This document shows positions 43,779 through 53,559 of a stretch of 61,940 nucleotides of DNA, one piece after another (positions within the stretch are counted from its first letter, which is position 1; each line of letters begins with the position of its first letter). The stretch covers positions 1 through 61,940 of the forward strand of contig CAYWZW010000024.1 in the NCBI GenBank assembly GCA_964462945.1, in the 5' to 3' direction. A program made the position numbers and the translations under genes. The DNA is from GCA-020343675 sp964462945. GTDB taxonomy: Bacteria > Planctomycetota > Phycisphaerae > Sedimentisphaerales > Anaerobacaceae. The notes below the pieces were generated by a model, which searched no databases, was not told the DNA's origin, and saw nothing but the letters and a program-made list of their open reading frames with translations.

Positions 43779-43815
43779 ATGGTCAGCGTATAGAATAGAG
43801 AATAGGATCTTGGCA

Positions 43816-45042
43816 ATGAACAGCAAACAAATCGCTTCCGGAGTCCCGGAGAAAACCTCACGGCGGGAGTTTGTCCGAAATGCCGCCGGTGCTGCAGCGC
43901 TGGCCGTGACTGGCGTCGGGCTGGCAGCCTCGCGAGTACATGCAGGGTCTGACCGCAAGATTAGAGTAGGTATAATCGGCTGTGGCAGTGTATCCTGGAA
44001 ATATATTCCGGAACTGCAGTCGAAATCCTATTTTGAGATTGTCAGTGCTTGTGACATCATCCCTTCACGCGCCGAAGCCAGGGCGGAGGATTACAGGATT
44101 CCACATGTGTATTCTCACATCGACCAGATGCTGGCGGGAGCAGAGTTTGATTTCCTGGTAAACCTTACCTCCATGCCGTCTCACTACAAGGTCAATAAAC
44201 GAGCACTTCAAGCCGGCAAGCACGTCTGGAGCGAGAAGCCGTTGGCCGACACTGTATCGCAGGGACAGGAGCTGATTGAGCTGGCCGGTGAAAAAAAGGT
44301 GGGATTCTGGGCAGCGCCCTGCACTGTGACCAGCCCTCAATTTCGTTTTATGGCCGAGACTATTGCCCAGGGCAAACTCGGCAGGCTGTGTGCTGCACGC
44401 GCCATTTACGGTCACAACGGCGCCTTCTGGCTGTGGGCCCCTGAGTTCTTTCAAAAAGGTGGAGGCAGTCTTTACGATCTCGGTGTTTACAATATCACGA
44501 CACTCACGGGCTTACTCGGGCCGGCCAAACGAATCGCGGGCATGTGGAGCATTGTACATCATGAGGTAACCGTCAAGACTCATGAGGGCGAAAAGCTCCG
44601 CGTCAAGGTGGAGACCGATGAAAACGCAATGCTCATCATGGATCACGGCAACGGCGTGTTCAGCCACGTGCAAACGGGATTCTCCTATTTCGACAGGGCC
44701 AAGCCGCATGATTTTATGGGTGACGACCTTCACAGCATCGAAATAATCGGCGATGCCGGAACCATGTCGTTGGCCGGCTACGATTGGGGACCTGTCGCCG
44801 TGGACTTGGCTACGGAGGATCAACCTCAGACCCAGCGCTATTGCACCGATTCCAAAGAATACAAGTGGCAGCACGGGGCCTCCTATATCGGCGAATGTAT
44901 GCTTACCGGCAGACAATCCCTGATTACCGCTGAACATGCGCTTCACGTACTGGAAGTCATACAGGCTTGTCGCGACTCCTGCAATACGGGACGATATGTT
45001 GACATTCAAACAACATTCAAGTGGCCGATCATAGCGGGATGA
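43816..45042 (+). CDS. Tat-exported Gfo/Idh/MocA family oxidoreductase (second)
   Basis: A 408-residue protein. The start at ATG 43816, after AGGA, puts the Tat motif TSRREFVRNAAGAAALAV near the N-terminus. The nucleotide-binding motif is IRVGIIGCGSVSWK, then VSACDIIPSRA. The catalytic-region motif is WSEKPLADT. It is only distantly similar to the 9832 gene product. The upstream extension to 43741 lacks an RBS. It is followed by a truncated esterase gene. Substrate unknown; probably a sugar or sugar acid derivative. Confidence 0.9.
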   Translation: MNSKQIASGVPEKTSRREFVRNAAGAAALAVTGVGLAASRVHAGSDRKIRVGIIGCGSVSWKYIPELQSKSYFEIVSACDIIPSRAEARAEDYRIPHVYSHIDQMLAGAEFDFLVNLTSMPSHYKVNKRALQAGKHVWSEKPLADTVSQGQELIELAGEKKVGFWAAPCTVTSPQFRFMAETIAQGKLGRLCAARAIYGHNGAFWLWAPEFFQKGGGSLYDLGVYNITTLTGLLGPAKRIAGMWSIVHHEVTVKTHEGEKLRVKVETDENAMLIMDHGNGVFSHVQTGFSYFDRAKPHDFMGDDLHSIEIIGDAGTMSLAGYDWGPVAVDLATEDQPQTQRYCTDSKEYKWQHGASYIGECMLTGRQSLITAEHALHVLEVIQACRDSCNTGRYVDIQTTFKWPIIAG

Positions 45043-45299
45043 TTTCACGTTGGGGTATCGCGGCAATTGGGTACAGAACCTCTTTATCCATACGGTTACT
45101 CGGTCCCACCGTACTTGTCAGGCTTGCAGAAAACATTTGCTGGAAGACCCACGCCCCTAACGGCGGCCCTGTCCGGGCGCGGCCGGTATCCACAAAACGA
45201 TTGAAGGGGATAGCAAACGCGGTTAGTATTTGGCTGTGCGGCCGAACGGATCAGAAAGCCGGTACGGAACGGTTTTGTACTTGGGAACATGAGTTGCAG

Positions 45300-45755
45300 A
45301 TGAAAAACCGCGGACGAATTATTGTGGCGATACTCTTTGCTTTTCTCAGCGGTTCAGCCCTGCCGGCATCAACAAAACAGGACCAAATCATCCCAGCCCC
45401 GCGTTCTATGAGATATACGTCACGGTCAACAGACGAAGGCATGGCATGGCAAAGGGACGTGAGAGGCAAGTTATTTCAACTGCTCAAACTGGATGACTTA
45501 ATTCTCAAAAGAAGTTCAATTCCTTTGAGCCCAAAGGAGCTGTCTCGTGCAGACAGAGGGACATATCATGTGAAAGAAATTGAAATAAGCTCCACACGGA
45601 GCCGGCGTATCCGAATAATCGTTACTGTACCGCGTATAAAGGATGGCCCCGTTCCGGCAGTAGTCTGTGTAGGAGGCCATGGAAGTAACCTTTATAGTCC
45701 TTATGCCAAGACAAACATGTATAGAGTCGCAATGCGTCTGCGGTCGTGCTCTTAA
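45300..45755 (+). pseudogene. Secreted alpha/beta-hydrolase (esterase), truncated
   Basis: From ATG 45300: signal peptide (MKNRGRIIVAILFAFLSGSA), then the N-terminal part of an acetyl-xylan-esterase/dienelactone-hydrolase-like protein (FQLLKLDDL, KEIEISSTRSRRIRIIVTVP, VPAVVCVGGHGSNLYSPYAK). It stops at about 150 residues, before the nucleophile and the rest of the catalytic triad. A coding-like tail in another frame (RANWVSKEDF to AVKDEVVK, about 45820-45924) follows and may be the old 3' end after an internal deletion. It is not expected to be active. Confidence 0.6.
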
Positions 45756-45985
45756 CCGTGGCAACCGTCGCCAGCAATTGTTCGCGGTCAGTTCGCCCCG
45801 GACCGGGCGGCCGCTGCAAAACGAGCGAATTGGGTCTCCAAAGAGGACTTCTGTATGGCGAGAACTCACGAATGTCGATTATCACACCTTGAACCCTTCC
45901 CTTTCGCCGTCAAGGATGAAGTGGTGAAGTAGCTGTTCATCTTCACGATCGAATGTGGCATAAGCTGTTTTCAAGGAGAAAAGAA

Positions 45986-48900
45986 ATGAAGACATGGTTC
46001 GGACTGCTGAGCACGTTCCTTTGCTGCGCGGCGATTGCTGACGATGCCGTCCTCGATTTATCCAGTCACGTTGGGAAGACGCCGGCCTTGGTCGTCGTGG
46101 TTTGCGCAGGGGACCAGGCGGACTTGCAGACGGTCTCCGGGCTCGTCGAAAAGACCCCTTGGACGATTTTCTGTCGCGGCACCGCCTCGCCTGGGCTGAA
46201 CAAAATTCGTGATTGGGCGAGGGAGCAAGGGCTTTTGGGGGGACGAGTTTATGTGGTGGATGACGATGGAGCGTCGCTCTGGCTGGCGGGAGACTTGGCC
46301 GACGCCGTGTGGGTGGCGCCGGGCGTTGACGATCCGCCGTTCGAGAAAGAAATCCTGCGGGTGCTGCATCCCGGCGGTGTTTGCGTCGCATCGGGAAAGG
46401 TTCTCGTGAAACCCGCTCAACCCGGCGTGGATGAGTGGCGCCATCCGTACCATGAGCCAGACAACAATGTAGTGTCGCAAGACAGCGTTGCGCGATTGCC
46501 GGGGGAGTTGCGTTTCCAGACCTACCCGGTATTCGCGGCGATGCCCAATCAGACGCTTTTTGCCGGCGGGCGGATTTTCTTCTTCTCCGGGCACATCGCA
46601 TTCCACGAGCGTGAAGAGCCGCTCCTGAACAAGCTGACGGTCCTCAACGCGTACAACGGGCTGCGTCTCTGGAGTCGGCCGCTCGATCCGAACTACGTCG
46701 TCCACGATGTCGCCAAGCTGGCCACTGGCAGCGAGGTGGTTTTTGCCGAGGGCGGGACCCTCTGGATGCTGGATGCCGCGACCGGGCAGGAGCGCGGCAA
46801 TTTCAGCGTTCCAGCGGAGGCAGCCGCCGGCGGCGACACAGACTGGAAATGGATTGCGCAGGACAAGGACAAGCTCTGGGCCGCACTCGGTCCGCCGGAT
46901 GCCCGCGTTGCTGCCCATAGGCAGAAAAACCAAATGGGCCACTGGCCCTGGGACGTGGCTAACGAGCAGTACCGAAGTATCACCAACAACTTCGGTGCGG
47001 CAAGAAGGCTGGCGGCTTTTGAGTATCCAGCGATGAAGCTGCTCTGGAGCGTCGGCGAGCCGGAGCCATTTGACGCTCGAGCCTTGTGCATGGAGGGGGG
47101 GCGCATTTTCGAGCTGGCGCCGGGCAGGTACATGGCCGCTCGCGACTCCGCCACGGGGGCGCCGTTGTGGCACCGCACGCCCGAAACATCCAAACAGCTC
47201 TTCGATGCCATCGGCAGTTCGCTCAAACGCCAGGGTTGGGGCCTGGGATGGGCCACCTACTCTTGCGCGAGGGCGGGCGGCGGCGTGGTCTGCATTGCGG
47301 GGCCGTCGTTCAAGAAAACCATCTGCATCAGCTTCGAGAAAGGCGATCTCCTCTGGACGTCGGACATCGAGTCTCCCCATCCGTTTTTCTTCAATGACGT
47401 TCTCTATGTCATGCCGCGTGTGGCCTCGCCGGCGGCCGCCTGCCGGAAAGTCGAACCGCTCACCGGCAAGGTTCTCGACGAATTCAGTCTTGGAGTGATT
47501 GGCTCCTGCACCCGCCTGACAGCGACTGCGAACCAGTTCTACTACCGTCCCGGAGGCGGGGAGGGCAGGACCGTCTATGTTGACATCAGCGAGCGAAAGC
47601 TCGCCGACTACGAAGGCGTCGTCCGTCCCGGGTGTTTTGACGGGGTGGTGCCGGCGAACGGGCGACTGTATTGGATGCCGCTGGCTTGCGATTGCTGGCA
47701 GGTTCACGGCACCTTCTCCATGGCCCCTCGCTCGGCACTGAATGAGCCGAGCGAGCCGGCGGAATCGTCCGCGTGGGCCTCGCCTGCCTCAAGCGATCCC
47801 GCGGCCCGGGACGAGTGGCCGATGTTCCGAGCCAACTGTGCCGGGACGGCCACGGTTCCCGCCGCCGTTCCGCAAAAGGCAAGGGAGTTGTGGCGGCGGC
47901 GTTTGCCGGGCGGCGAACTGACTGCACCTGTGTGCGCCAAGGGACACGCCTTCGTGGGCGGGGCAGACGGCACGGTGTGGGCCCTCGACGCCGCCGGCGG
48001 AAAAACCCTTTGGCGGGCGTCATCCCATGCCGCCGTGCTGCACCCACCTGCCTATTGGAACGGACGGGTCATCTTCGGCTCGTGCGACGGTTCTGTGTAC
48101 TGTGTGGACGCATCCGACGGGCGGGTGTTGGGACGTGTCGAGCTGGCGCCCGAAAAGCGATTCGTCAACATTATGGACCGGCTCATGTCAGCGTGGCCTC
48201 TGGGCGGCGGGGTTGTCCTGAGCGACGACGGGATTGCCTACGCGGCGGCCGGAAGCACCGCCGCAGACGGCGCCGTAGCCGCTGCAGTGGACGTCGCCAC
48301 CGGAAAACCCCTCTGGCGGCAGACATACACACTTGACCGGAGGGATCGCAAACTGAGCTTTGGCGTCCAGGGAAACATCCTGCTGAAGGACAACACGCTG
48401 TACATCAACGGCGGCGCCCCGGTGGGAATCGTAGCGCTGGATGCACGCACCGGCGGCAGTCCTCAAGTTGCCTCCCGGCTCGATGCGGGAATGGAAATGT
48501 TTCTGGAGCCCGATGGCAAGCCGTTAAGCAGCGGTCCCGAACTGTTCTCCCACGAATGGACCAAGACGACCATCTTCAAACGTCACCAGGGCCGCGTGTA
48601 TTTCCAGACGTCCGGGCGGCACATTGCCCTGGTCGATGGCCGCCTTTTCTGCTCGCGCGATCCGCAGGCGCTGGACCGCATTGTTGAGTTGATGAACAAA
48701 GATCCGAAGACCGGCGGGAAAATGGGAGGTGGTACGGTGCCCCAGGACGTGATGCAGGTCTCCACGGACGATTCCATTCTTTGGGCAGGCAACACGGCGG
48801 ACGTGCGTGGCTTGGCCATCGGCGCCGACGGACTCGTGGTTCTCCACCATGACAGCGTGGAAGGTGTCTCCGTGGACGGCCGGTCGTTGTGGACCGCTCC

Positions 48901-49012
48901 ATTGCCCGCGCCCCCCGTGCGGTGGGGCATAGCGCTTACCGGGAGAGAATGTGTCGTAACGCTTTCGGACGGAATTGTGGTCTGCTTGGTCAAAGGTTCG
49001 CAGGAGAAATAG
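45986..49012 (+). CDS. Secreted PQQ-like beta-propeller protein
   Basis: A 1,008-residue exported protein; start ATG 45986 after AAGGAG, signal peptide MKTWFGLLSTFLCCAAIA. The first 170 residues are a Rossmann-like region (ALVVVVCAGDQADLQTVSGL, DDGASLWLAGDLADAVWVAP, LRVLHPGGVCV), which may be a degenerate methyltransferase-type fold. From about 175 come two PQQ-like propeller sets: blade motifs NAYNGLRLWSRPL, LDAATGQE, LDAAGGKTLWRA, VDASDGRVLGRVE, VDVATGKPLWRQ and LDARTGG. EWPMFRANCAGT near 615 is the usual start of the second propeller. It may be a dehydrogenase-like or glycan-binding scaffold; no PQQ-contact residues were assigned. Confidence 0.85.
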   Translation: MKTWFGLLSTFLCCAAIADDAVLDLSSHVGKTPALVVVVCAGDQADLQTVSGLVEKTPWTIFCRGTASPGLNKIRDWAREQGLLGGRVYVVDDDGASLWLAGDLADAVWVAPGVDDPPFEKEILRVLHPGGVCVASGKVLVKPAQPGVDEWRHPYHEPDNNVVSQDSVARLPGELRFQTYPVFAAMPNQTLFAGGRIFFFSGHIAFHEREEPLLNKLTVLNAYNGLRLWSRPLDPNYVVHDVAKLATGSEVVFAEGGTLWMLDAATGQERGNFSVPAEAAAGGDTDWKWIAQDKDKLWAALGPPDARVAAHRQKNQMGHWPWDVANEQYRSITNNFGAARRLAAFEYPAMKLLWSVGEPEPFDARALCMEGGRIFELAPGRYMAARDSATGAPLWHRTPETSKQLFDAIGSSLKRQGWGLGWATYSCARAGGGVVCIAGPSFKKTICISFEKGDLLWTSDIESPHPFFFNDVLYVMPRVASPAAACRKVEPLTGKVLDEFSLGVIGSCTRLTATANQFYYRPGGGEGRTVYVDISERKLADYEGVVRPGCFDGVVPANGRLYWMPLACDCWQVHGTFSMAPRSALNEPSEPAESSAWASPASSDPAARDEWPMFRANCAGTATVPAAVPQKARELWRRRLPGGELTAPVCAKGHAFVGGADGTVWALDAAGGKTLWRASSHAAVLHPPAYWNGRVIFGSCDGSVYCVDASDGRVLGRVELAPEKRFVNIMDRLMSAWPLGGGVVLSDDGIAYAAAGSTAADGAVAAAVDVATGKPLWRQTYTLDRRDRKLSFGVQGNILLKDNTLYINGGAPVGIVALDARTGGSPQVASRLDAGMEMFLEPDGKPLSSGPELFSHEWTKTTIFKRHQGRVYFQTSGRHIALVDGRLFCSRDPQALDRIVELMNKDPKTGGKMGGGTVPQDVMQVSTDDSILWAGNTADVRGLAIGADGLVVLHHDSVEGVSVDGRSLWTAPLPAPPVRWGIALTGRECVVTLSDGIVVCLVKGSQEK

Positions 49013-49178
49013 CTTTGTCGAGAACCTTGCAGCCCGGGAGCTTGGGGTCCGCGTCGATGTCGGCTATAAGGATGAAGTGCTTGCCATAATCCTCGGGACT
49101 GTCGCCAAGCAGGATCAGATCCGCTTCAGTGGCGATCTGATACGCGTCGTTGGGCTCTCCGTTGCCCCCGCGGTATTT
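49013..49178 (-). pseudogene. Remnant of a secreted GLUG/parallel-helix type protein
   Basis: The minus strand reads KYRGGNGEPNDAYQIATEAD, then LILLGDSPEDYGKHFILIAD and IDADPKLPG, without start or stop. 'GGxGxxxDPYQIxTxxDLxxLGxxPxDYxKHFxLxADIDL' is a common opening of large planctomycete surface proteins. Only this piece of about 55 codons remains, wedged between the ends of the propeller gene and the transporter gene. Confidence 0.55.
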
Positions 49179-50448
49179 AGTCCTGCAACTCCCTGTTCGA
49201 TGTCTCCGGCGCCCACCAGACGACCACCATGCCGAAGGAATAGATCAGGCCCATCACCGCGCCGACTTTCGCAAAGTCGCCGCCAAACCAGGTGACAAGC
49301 GTGCCGGCAACAAACACCCCGCCGGCTGTGGCGAAGCGCCCCACGTTGTAGGCGATGCCACTACCCGTGGCGCGTACCTTCGTCGGAAACAGTTCCGGCA
49401 GGTACAGCGGGAGCCAGCCGAAGAAGAGCGTTGCGACGAAACCCTGCACGAAAGCCGTCGGCAGAAAGGCGGGCTGCAACGGGGCCGTGAAAAGAAAAAG
49501 GCCGCTGGTCAATACCGTGGAACCCAGACTGATCAGGAAATACGAGAGCCGTCGGCCAAGCACGCTGGCGAGCTGGGCGCCGAAAAAGCTGCCGAGCACG
49601 GCCCCCAATGCCCAAAAGCCTTGGGTGACCGCTTTGTAGCCCGGCTGTGCGGCACCGCCAATCTTGTCCGCCCAGGGAATCATCCACTTGCTTGCGGCCC
49701 ACGCGCCAATCATGGGAATCGAGCCCAGAACGATGCCCAGGACGGTAAGTCGCAGCAGCGGCGGGCGAAAAAGCTCGCGCAGCGGTGTATCTGTTCGCCG
49801 GGCCGCCCCTCCACGGCTGGACAGCCACCTCGGTGACTCCGGCACGAAACACAGCGCCGCGACCCCGAGCAGCCCAGGCACAGCGCTCCACCCGAAGAGC
49901 CAGCGCCACGAGTCCGGGGTGATGTGCCAGATCCGAGCGATTTGAGAAAGCAGCAGAATGCCGGTGTTCAAGCCCGCGCCCATGATGCCTGCCACTATGG
50001 GCCGCGACACGTTCGGCCAGCACTCGCAGACAAGCGCCACGCCGTTGGGCCACATACCTCCAACGCCCAGCCCCACGAAGAAGCGAAGGACAAGCATCTG
50101 CTCCAAGCTGCCGACGAGCCATCCCGCCCCCGAAAAAACCGAATAGAAAAGGATGCTCACCCCCATGGCTCGCGTGCGCCCAACGCGGTCGCCCAACGCC
50201 CCGAATACGATGCCTCCCGCTGCCGCGCCCAGCATCAAACTGGCCGTGAAGCGCGCAAACCAATCTCCCGCCACGGCATCCGTGAAGCCATCGCCGAGCA
50301 GACTCCTGGTGACGGAGATAGACGCGATAGGCATCAGGCCAAGCTCTATGCCGTCGAAGAGTAAGCCACTGAAGGCGGCTAATAGGACAACAAGCCTCGC
50401 CTTTCGCGACAGGGTCAACTGGGAAGATGCTGTTGAGACCTGGTTCAT
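49177..50448 (-). CDS. MFS transporter
   Basis: A 423-residue 12-segment major facilitator. Signature motifs are FGALGDRVGRTRAMG (loop 2-3) and VPESPRWLSSRGG (end of the first half). It also has FVGLGVGGMWPNGVAL and LYLPELFPTKVRATGSGIAYN, typical of the sugar/organic-acid branch. It is the last gene of a three-gene cassette with the dehydrogenase (23 bases upstream) and the epimerase-like protein. The likely job is uptake of a sugar acid or monosaccharide released outside. Substrate unknown. Confidence 0.92.
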   Translation of the reverse strand: MNQVSTASSQLTLSRKARLVVLLAAFSGLLFDGIELGLMPIASISVTRSLLGDGFTDAVAGDWFARFTASLMLGAAAGGIVFGALGDRVGRTRAMGVSILFYSVFSGAGWLVGSLEQMLVLRFFVGLGVGGMWPNGVALVCECWPNVSRPIVAGIMGAGLNTGILLLSQIARIWHITPDSWRWLFGWSAVPGLLGVAALCFVPESPRWLSSRGGAARRTDTPLRELFRPPLLRLTVLGIVLGSIPMIGAWAASKWMIPWADKIGGAAQPGYKAVTQGFWALGAVLGSFFGAQLASVLGRRLSYFLISLGSTVLTSGLFLFTAPLQPAFLPTAFVQGFVATLFFGWLPLYLPELFPTKVRATGSGIAYNVGRFATAGGVFVAGTLVTWFGGDFAKVGAVMGLIYSFGMVVVWWAPETSNRELQD

Positions 50449-50471
50449 GCCTTTGCCTTAAGTGCGATCTG

Positions 50472-51458
50472 TCAATGTTGACCGTTTTTGTCTGCCGTCC
50501 GCCCCGGGGCCAGCCCGCCAGACGGAAGGCGGGCAAGTTGTTCGAAGGCGCGGATGATGGCGCTATTGTCCAGGGCTCCATAGCCGGCGCTCTGGGCCAG
50601 CTCAAGCAGGCGTGCATGGGCATGGGTCAACGGCAAATCCGTGCCCGCTCGGCTGGCGGCTTGGAGAATCAGGTGAACGTCTTTCTGGTGTTGCGAGAGC
50701 CGGGCCTGGGGTTCAAAATCGCCCGTGATCATTTTCTGGCCTTTGGTGTCCATGATACGCGAGTAAGCCATGCTTTCACGCAGCACCGTTAGCACGATCT
50801 GCGCATCCAGCCCCAGGACCTTGCTCAGCCACAGCCCCTCCGCCAGAGCGGCGCGATTCAAGCCGAGGACAAGATTGCTGACCAGCTTCATCTGTGAGCC
50901 ACTGCCGCAGGGTCCGAGGTGAAACCAGCGGCGGGCAAACAGCCGGAACAAATCCTGGCACTGGTCAAAAGCTGCCGCCGGGCCGCCCGCCAAAACAATA
51001 ACTTCGGCCTGGCGGACCTGCTGGCTGCTGCCGGAGATCGTTGCATCGAGATAGCAGACACCCCGCTCGGCCAGGCGATGACCCGTCGCCGAGGCTTGCT
51101 CCGGATCGCCCGTGGATGTATCGACGATGATCTGCCCCGGCGTCAGAGAGGGGTTCATACTGCTAACCACGGCCTCCACAACGCTGCTATCCGGCAGGCT
51201 CAACAGAATCCTGCGGCAGCCCGCCGCGATGTCCGCCGCGCCCGAGGTGGATTTTCCGCCGACCCGGCGAAATAGATCGTTGCGGTGAGAATCAACATCA
51301 TACCCCCAAACGTCAAGACCACCACCCAGCAATCGCTCGGCCAGCGCCATGCCCATCAGGCCAAGTCCAACCAGGCCCGTTGGCCCCTCAACGGGCCTTT
51401 CCGCTTCGACGGCATCCATCTGCGAACCTGGATTCATGACGACTGATCCACTCCTCAT
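50472..51458 (-). CDS. 3-hydroxyisobutyrate-dehydrogenase-family oxidoreductase
   Basis: A 328-residue NAD(P)-dependent beta-hydroxyacid dehydrogenase. The dinucleotide motif is GLGLMGMALAERL (31-43), the substrate motif DTSTGDPEQA (113-122), and the catalytic Lys is K191 in GSGSQMKLVSN. Family members reduce tartronate semialdehyde or oxidise hydroxyisobutyrate; the substrate here is open. The start ATG overlaps the preceding stop as ATGA (51455-51458), which indicates coupled translation; ATG 51437 is an alternative. It lies before the MFS gene. Confidence 0.92.
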   Translation of the reverse strand: MRSGSVVMNPGSQMDAVEAERPVEGPTGLVGLGLMGMALAERLLGGGLDVWGYDVDSHRNDLFRRVGGKSTSGAADIAAGCRRILLSLPDSSVVEAVVSSMNPSLTPGQIIVDTSTGDPEQASATGHRLAERGVCYLDATISGSSQQVRQAEVIVLAGGPAAAFDQCQDLFRLFARRWFHLGPCGSGSQMKLVSNLVLGLNRAALAEGLWLSKVLGLDAQIVLTVLRESMAYSRIMDTKGQKMITGDFEPQARLSQHQKDVHLILQAASRAGTDLPLTHAHARLLELAQSAGYGALDNSAIIRAFEQLARLPSGGLAPGRTADKNGQH

Positions 51459-53356
51459 TGTATATAGGCCTGTCGGACGACGGTGGGGCTCACAACCGCG
51501 TCAAATATCGCCACTTCATCTATGGTGCCTGCAAAGGTATTGCCGTCAGGGCCGTGTGCCCCGCCAATGCGTACATTCTCGATACAGCCGGTGTTTATCT
51601 CTGCCTCTTCCATCCTGTAAATCGTTCTGCGTTTGCCGTCCACGTAGAGTAAGACATCACCCACGAGGGGACGTTCGGGGTCAACCGGATCGAGTACAAC
51701 GGCCACATGATGCCAATTGCCGTCCCCCACCTGCTGCTCGTTCGCAGAGATGAATCCCGATCCGCAAGATAGCCTGAGTCTTTGATCCTCATCGACCTCC
51801 AGCAGCCAGCATGCCCCCGGCTGGTTCTGTCCCCAGGCCACGACAGGAAGCCTGACGGTTGGAGTTCCCCGCGTTTTGATCCAGGCAAAGACTGCACGAG
51901 GATTCTTGCCGCAGATACCGGGATAGCCTTCTATTTCCACGTAATCGTCTATGCCGTCGAACTCCAGGCCGCCACTTAAACGGCCGGTCACCCACTGAGA
52001 ATCATCCGCTGAGAAGGCCACCAGAGAACCGTCGTAGGAGCCTGTGCTGTCTGCAGCGACCATACCGATAGCTTCGTCCAGCGGCCAGTGCGCTACCGGG
52101 GCGGGACCAGCGTCATTTTGATTCCATACCTGACCCAAGACGGCCAAGTCTCTGTTGTTTATCCGGTCGTCGGCAGGATCTGACACGTCACAGGAGGGAT
52201 TCCAATTCGCCTGGCCCGGTGCACTGAGCCATGCCGAGGACAGCGTCAACAGATCATTCCCATTGATGATGCGGTCGCCTGTGCAGTCTTGCGGCATCGA
52301 TCCATCTGTTGAGAATTTGTAGGTGCGAGTAAACGTAGCGTGTTCTCCAGGCGCCAAGGTGATAATGATGAACTGTTCGGGCGACACCTGGTACGCGGTG
52401 GTCCAAATGCCGACATAGGCCGATCTGAGCGATGAATCAATAATAGCCCGTTGGCCGATATCACTCTGCTCTACCGCGATCGTATCAGGGCCAAGGTAAT
52501 CATCCGGTTTGTAGATCCATGCCTTGGGGACGCTGGAGATGGTTTTCGTATATAGGATCATATTCTCCAGTCTCACCATCGGCGGATTACTATCTACAAA
52601 CTGGTACCCTCTACCCACCAGCTTGAGTTCCGGCGGTACCCATTCCGGTACCTGGGGTGATGTCGCCATCTGGTACGGAAAGTACACTCTGTAATTGGGT
52701 CCCACATCTCTTTGACTAAAGGTCAGGAAATTATGAAGGTACTGCTCGGTAGTGAATGTCTTCGTGCCGGTATTCGTTAAAACGTAGCGCATGAGGAGGC
52801 TATCATTCTTGACAATCACGTCTTCCTCAAGCCGGCAGGAATAGCCGTTGGCCGTTCCGGATAGGGTCTGGACGAAATGGGCGCGATCCGGCTCCCAAGT
52901 GGTTGTGGTCCGGGCCAGCTCCACCACCTGGTAGCTGGAGTTGAAATTGTATGCCGAGGAATTGCGCTTGAGGATACCCACGCCGATTTTAAGGAATGCG
53001 GAGCCATTAGAGCCCTCGTTATATCCGGGCGGATCCGGCTGAAATGACTCCTGCCCAATATCAAACTCCATGGGCAGCCCACCAATATAACTGAGAGCAC
53101 CCCCGTTAGTCGGCGCATAACAGAACTCACGATTATTGAGTTGCACTCGTATCACATTGGCGATGGGTGAAAAACGGAGCCCCTGGTTCCAACGACAGTC
53201 CGGCGAATCGGGATTACCCACTTCCACAATCAAGTTGCCGCTATGAAGAATTCGCGTCCCGGCGTGGATAGGTTGTGGGTTATCTTCTGCAGGAGCAGGT
53301 TGGTGAATAGTCGCCAAAATAGCGGCTGATAACAGAAAAAACAACGTATTCTTCAT
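51455..53356 (-). CDS. Secreted aldose-epimerase-like protein with dockerin-like and LamG domains
   Basis: A 633-residue exported protein; start ATG 53356, signal peptide MKNTLFFLLSAAILATIHQPAPA. Residues about 30-340 resemble an aldose-1-epimerase-like beta-sandwich (LIVEVGNPDSPDCRWNQGLR, FVQTLSGTANGYSCRLEEDV). Then comes a dockerin-like pair (DCTGDRIINGNDLLTLSSAW and DDRINNRDLAVLGQVW, about 352-412) and a LamG domain (about 418-630: APVAHWPLDEAIGMVAADST, VFAWIKT, IDEVAIFDAVVS). Here the two dockerin-like halves are adjacent. It is first in a three-gene cassette with the dehydrogenase and MFS genes. Confidence 0.82.
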   Translation of the reverse strand: MKNTLFFLLSAAILATIHQPAPAEDNPQPIHAGTRILHSGNLIVEVGNPDSPDCRWNQGLRFSPIANVIRVQLNNREFCYAPTNGGALSYIGGLPMEFDIGQESFQPDPPGYNEGSNGSAFLKIGVGILKRNSSAYNFNSSYQVVELARTTTTWEPDRAHFVQTLSGTANGYSCRLEEDVIVKNDSLLMRYVLTNTGTKTFTTEQYLHNFLTFSQRDVGPNYRVYFPYQMATSPQVPEWVPPELKLVGRGYQFVDSNPPMVRLENMILYTKTISSVPKAWIYKPDDYLGPDTIAVEQSDIGQRAIIDSSLRSAYVGIWTTAYQVSPEQFIIITLAPGEHATFTRTYKFSTDGSMPQDCTGDRIINGNDLLTLSSAWLSAPGQANWNPSCDVSDPADDRINNRDLAVLGQVWNQNDAGPAPVAHWPLDEAIGMVAADSTGSYDGSLVAFSADDSQWVTGRLSGGLEFDGIDDYVEIEGYPGICGKNPRAVFAWIKTRGTPTVRLPVVAWGQNQPGACWLLEVDEDQRLRLSCGSGFISANEQQVGDGNWHHVAVVLDPVDPERPLVGDVLLYVDGKRRTIYRMEEAEINTGCIENVRIGGAHGPDGNTFAGTIDEVAIFDAVVSPTVVRQAYIQ

Positions 53357-53559
53357 ACGTGCCCGCCTCAAATCCACGGATTCGCATCCGATCACAATAG
53401 TCTGTAGTTTCAAAACCAGCTCTTACGTTACTATCATAGCACATAGGAGGGTAGAAACCAAATCCTGTTCGACCGCAAGGCCATCGGCAGGCTCACGAAC
53501 CACAGAGAGGCTCTGCCTGCGAAGAAAGCCAAGACGGCGCGGATATCGAATTCTACGGC

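Noticed and set aside
46058..47707. 549-codon minus-strand open frame inside the propeller gene
   Set aside because: It is antisense to a clearly recognised protein with repeated propeller motifs, and shows no translation signals.
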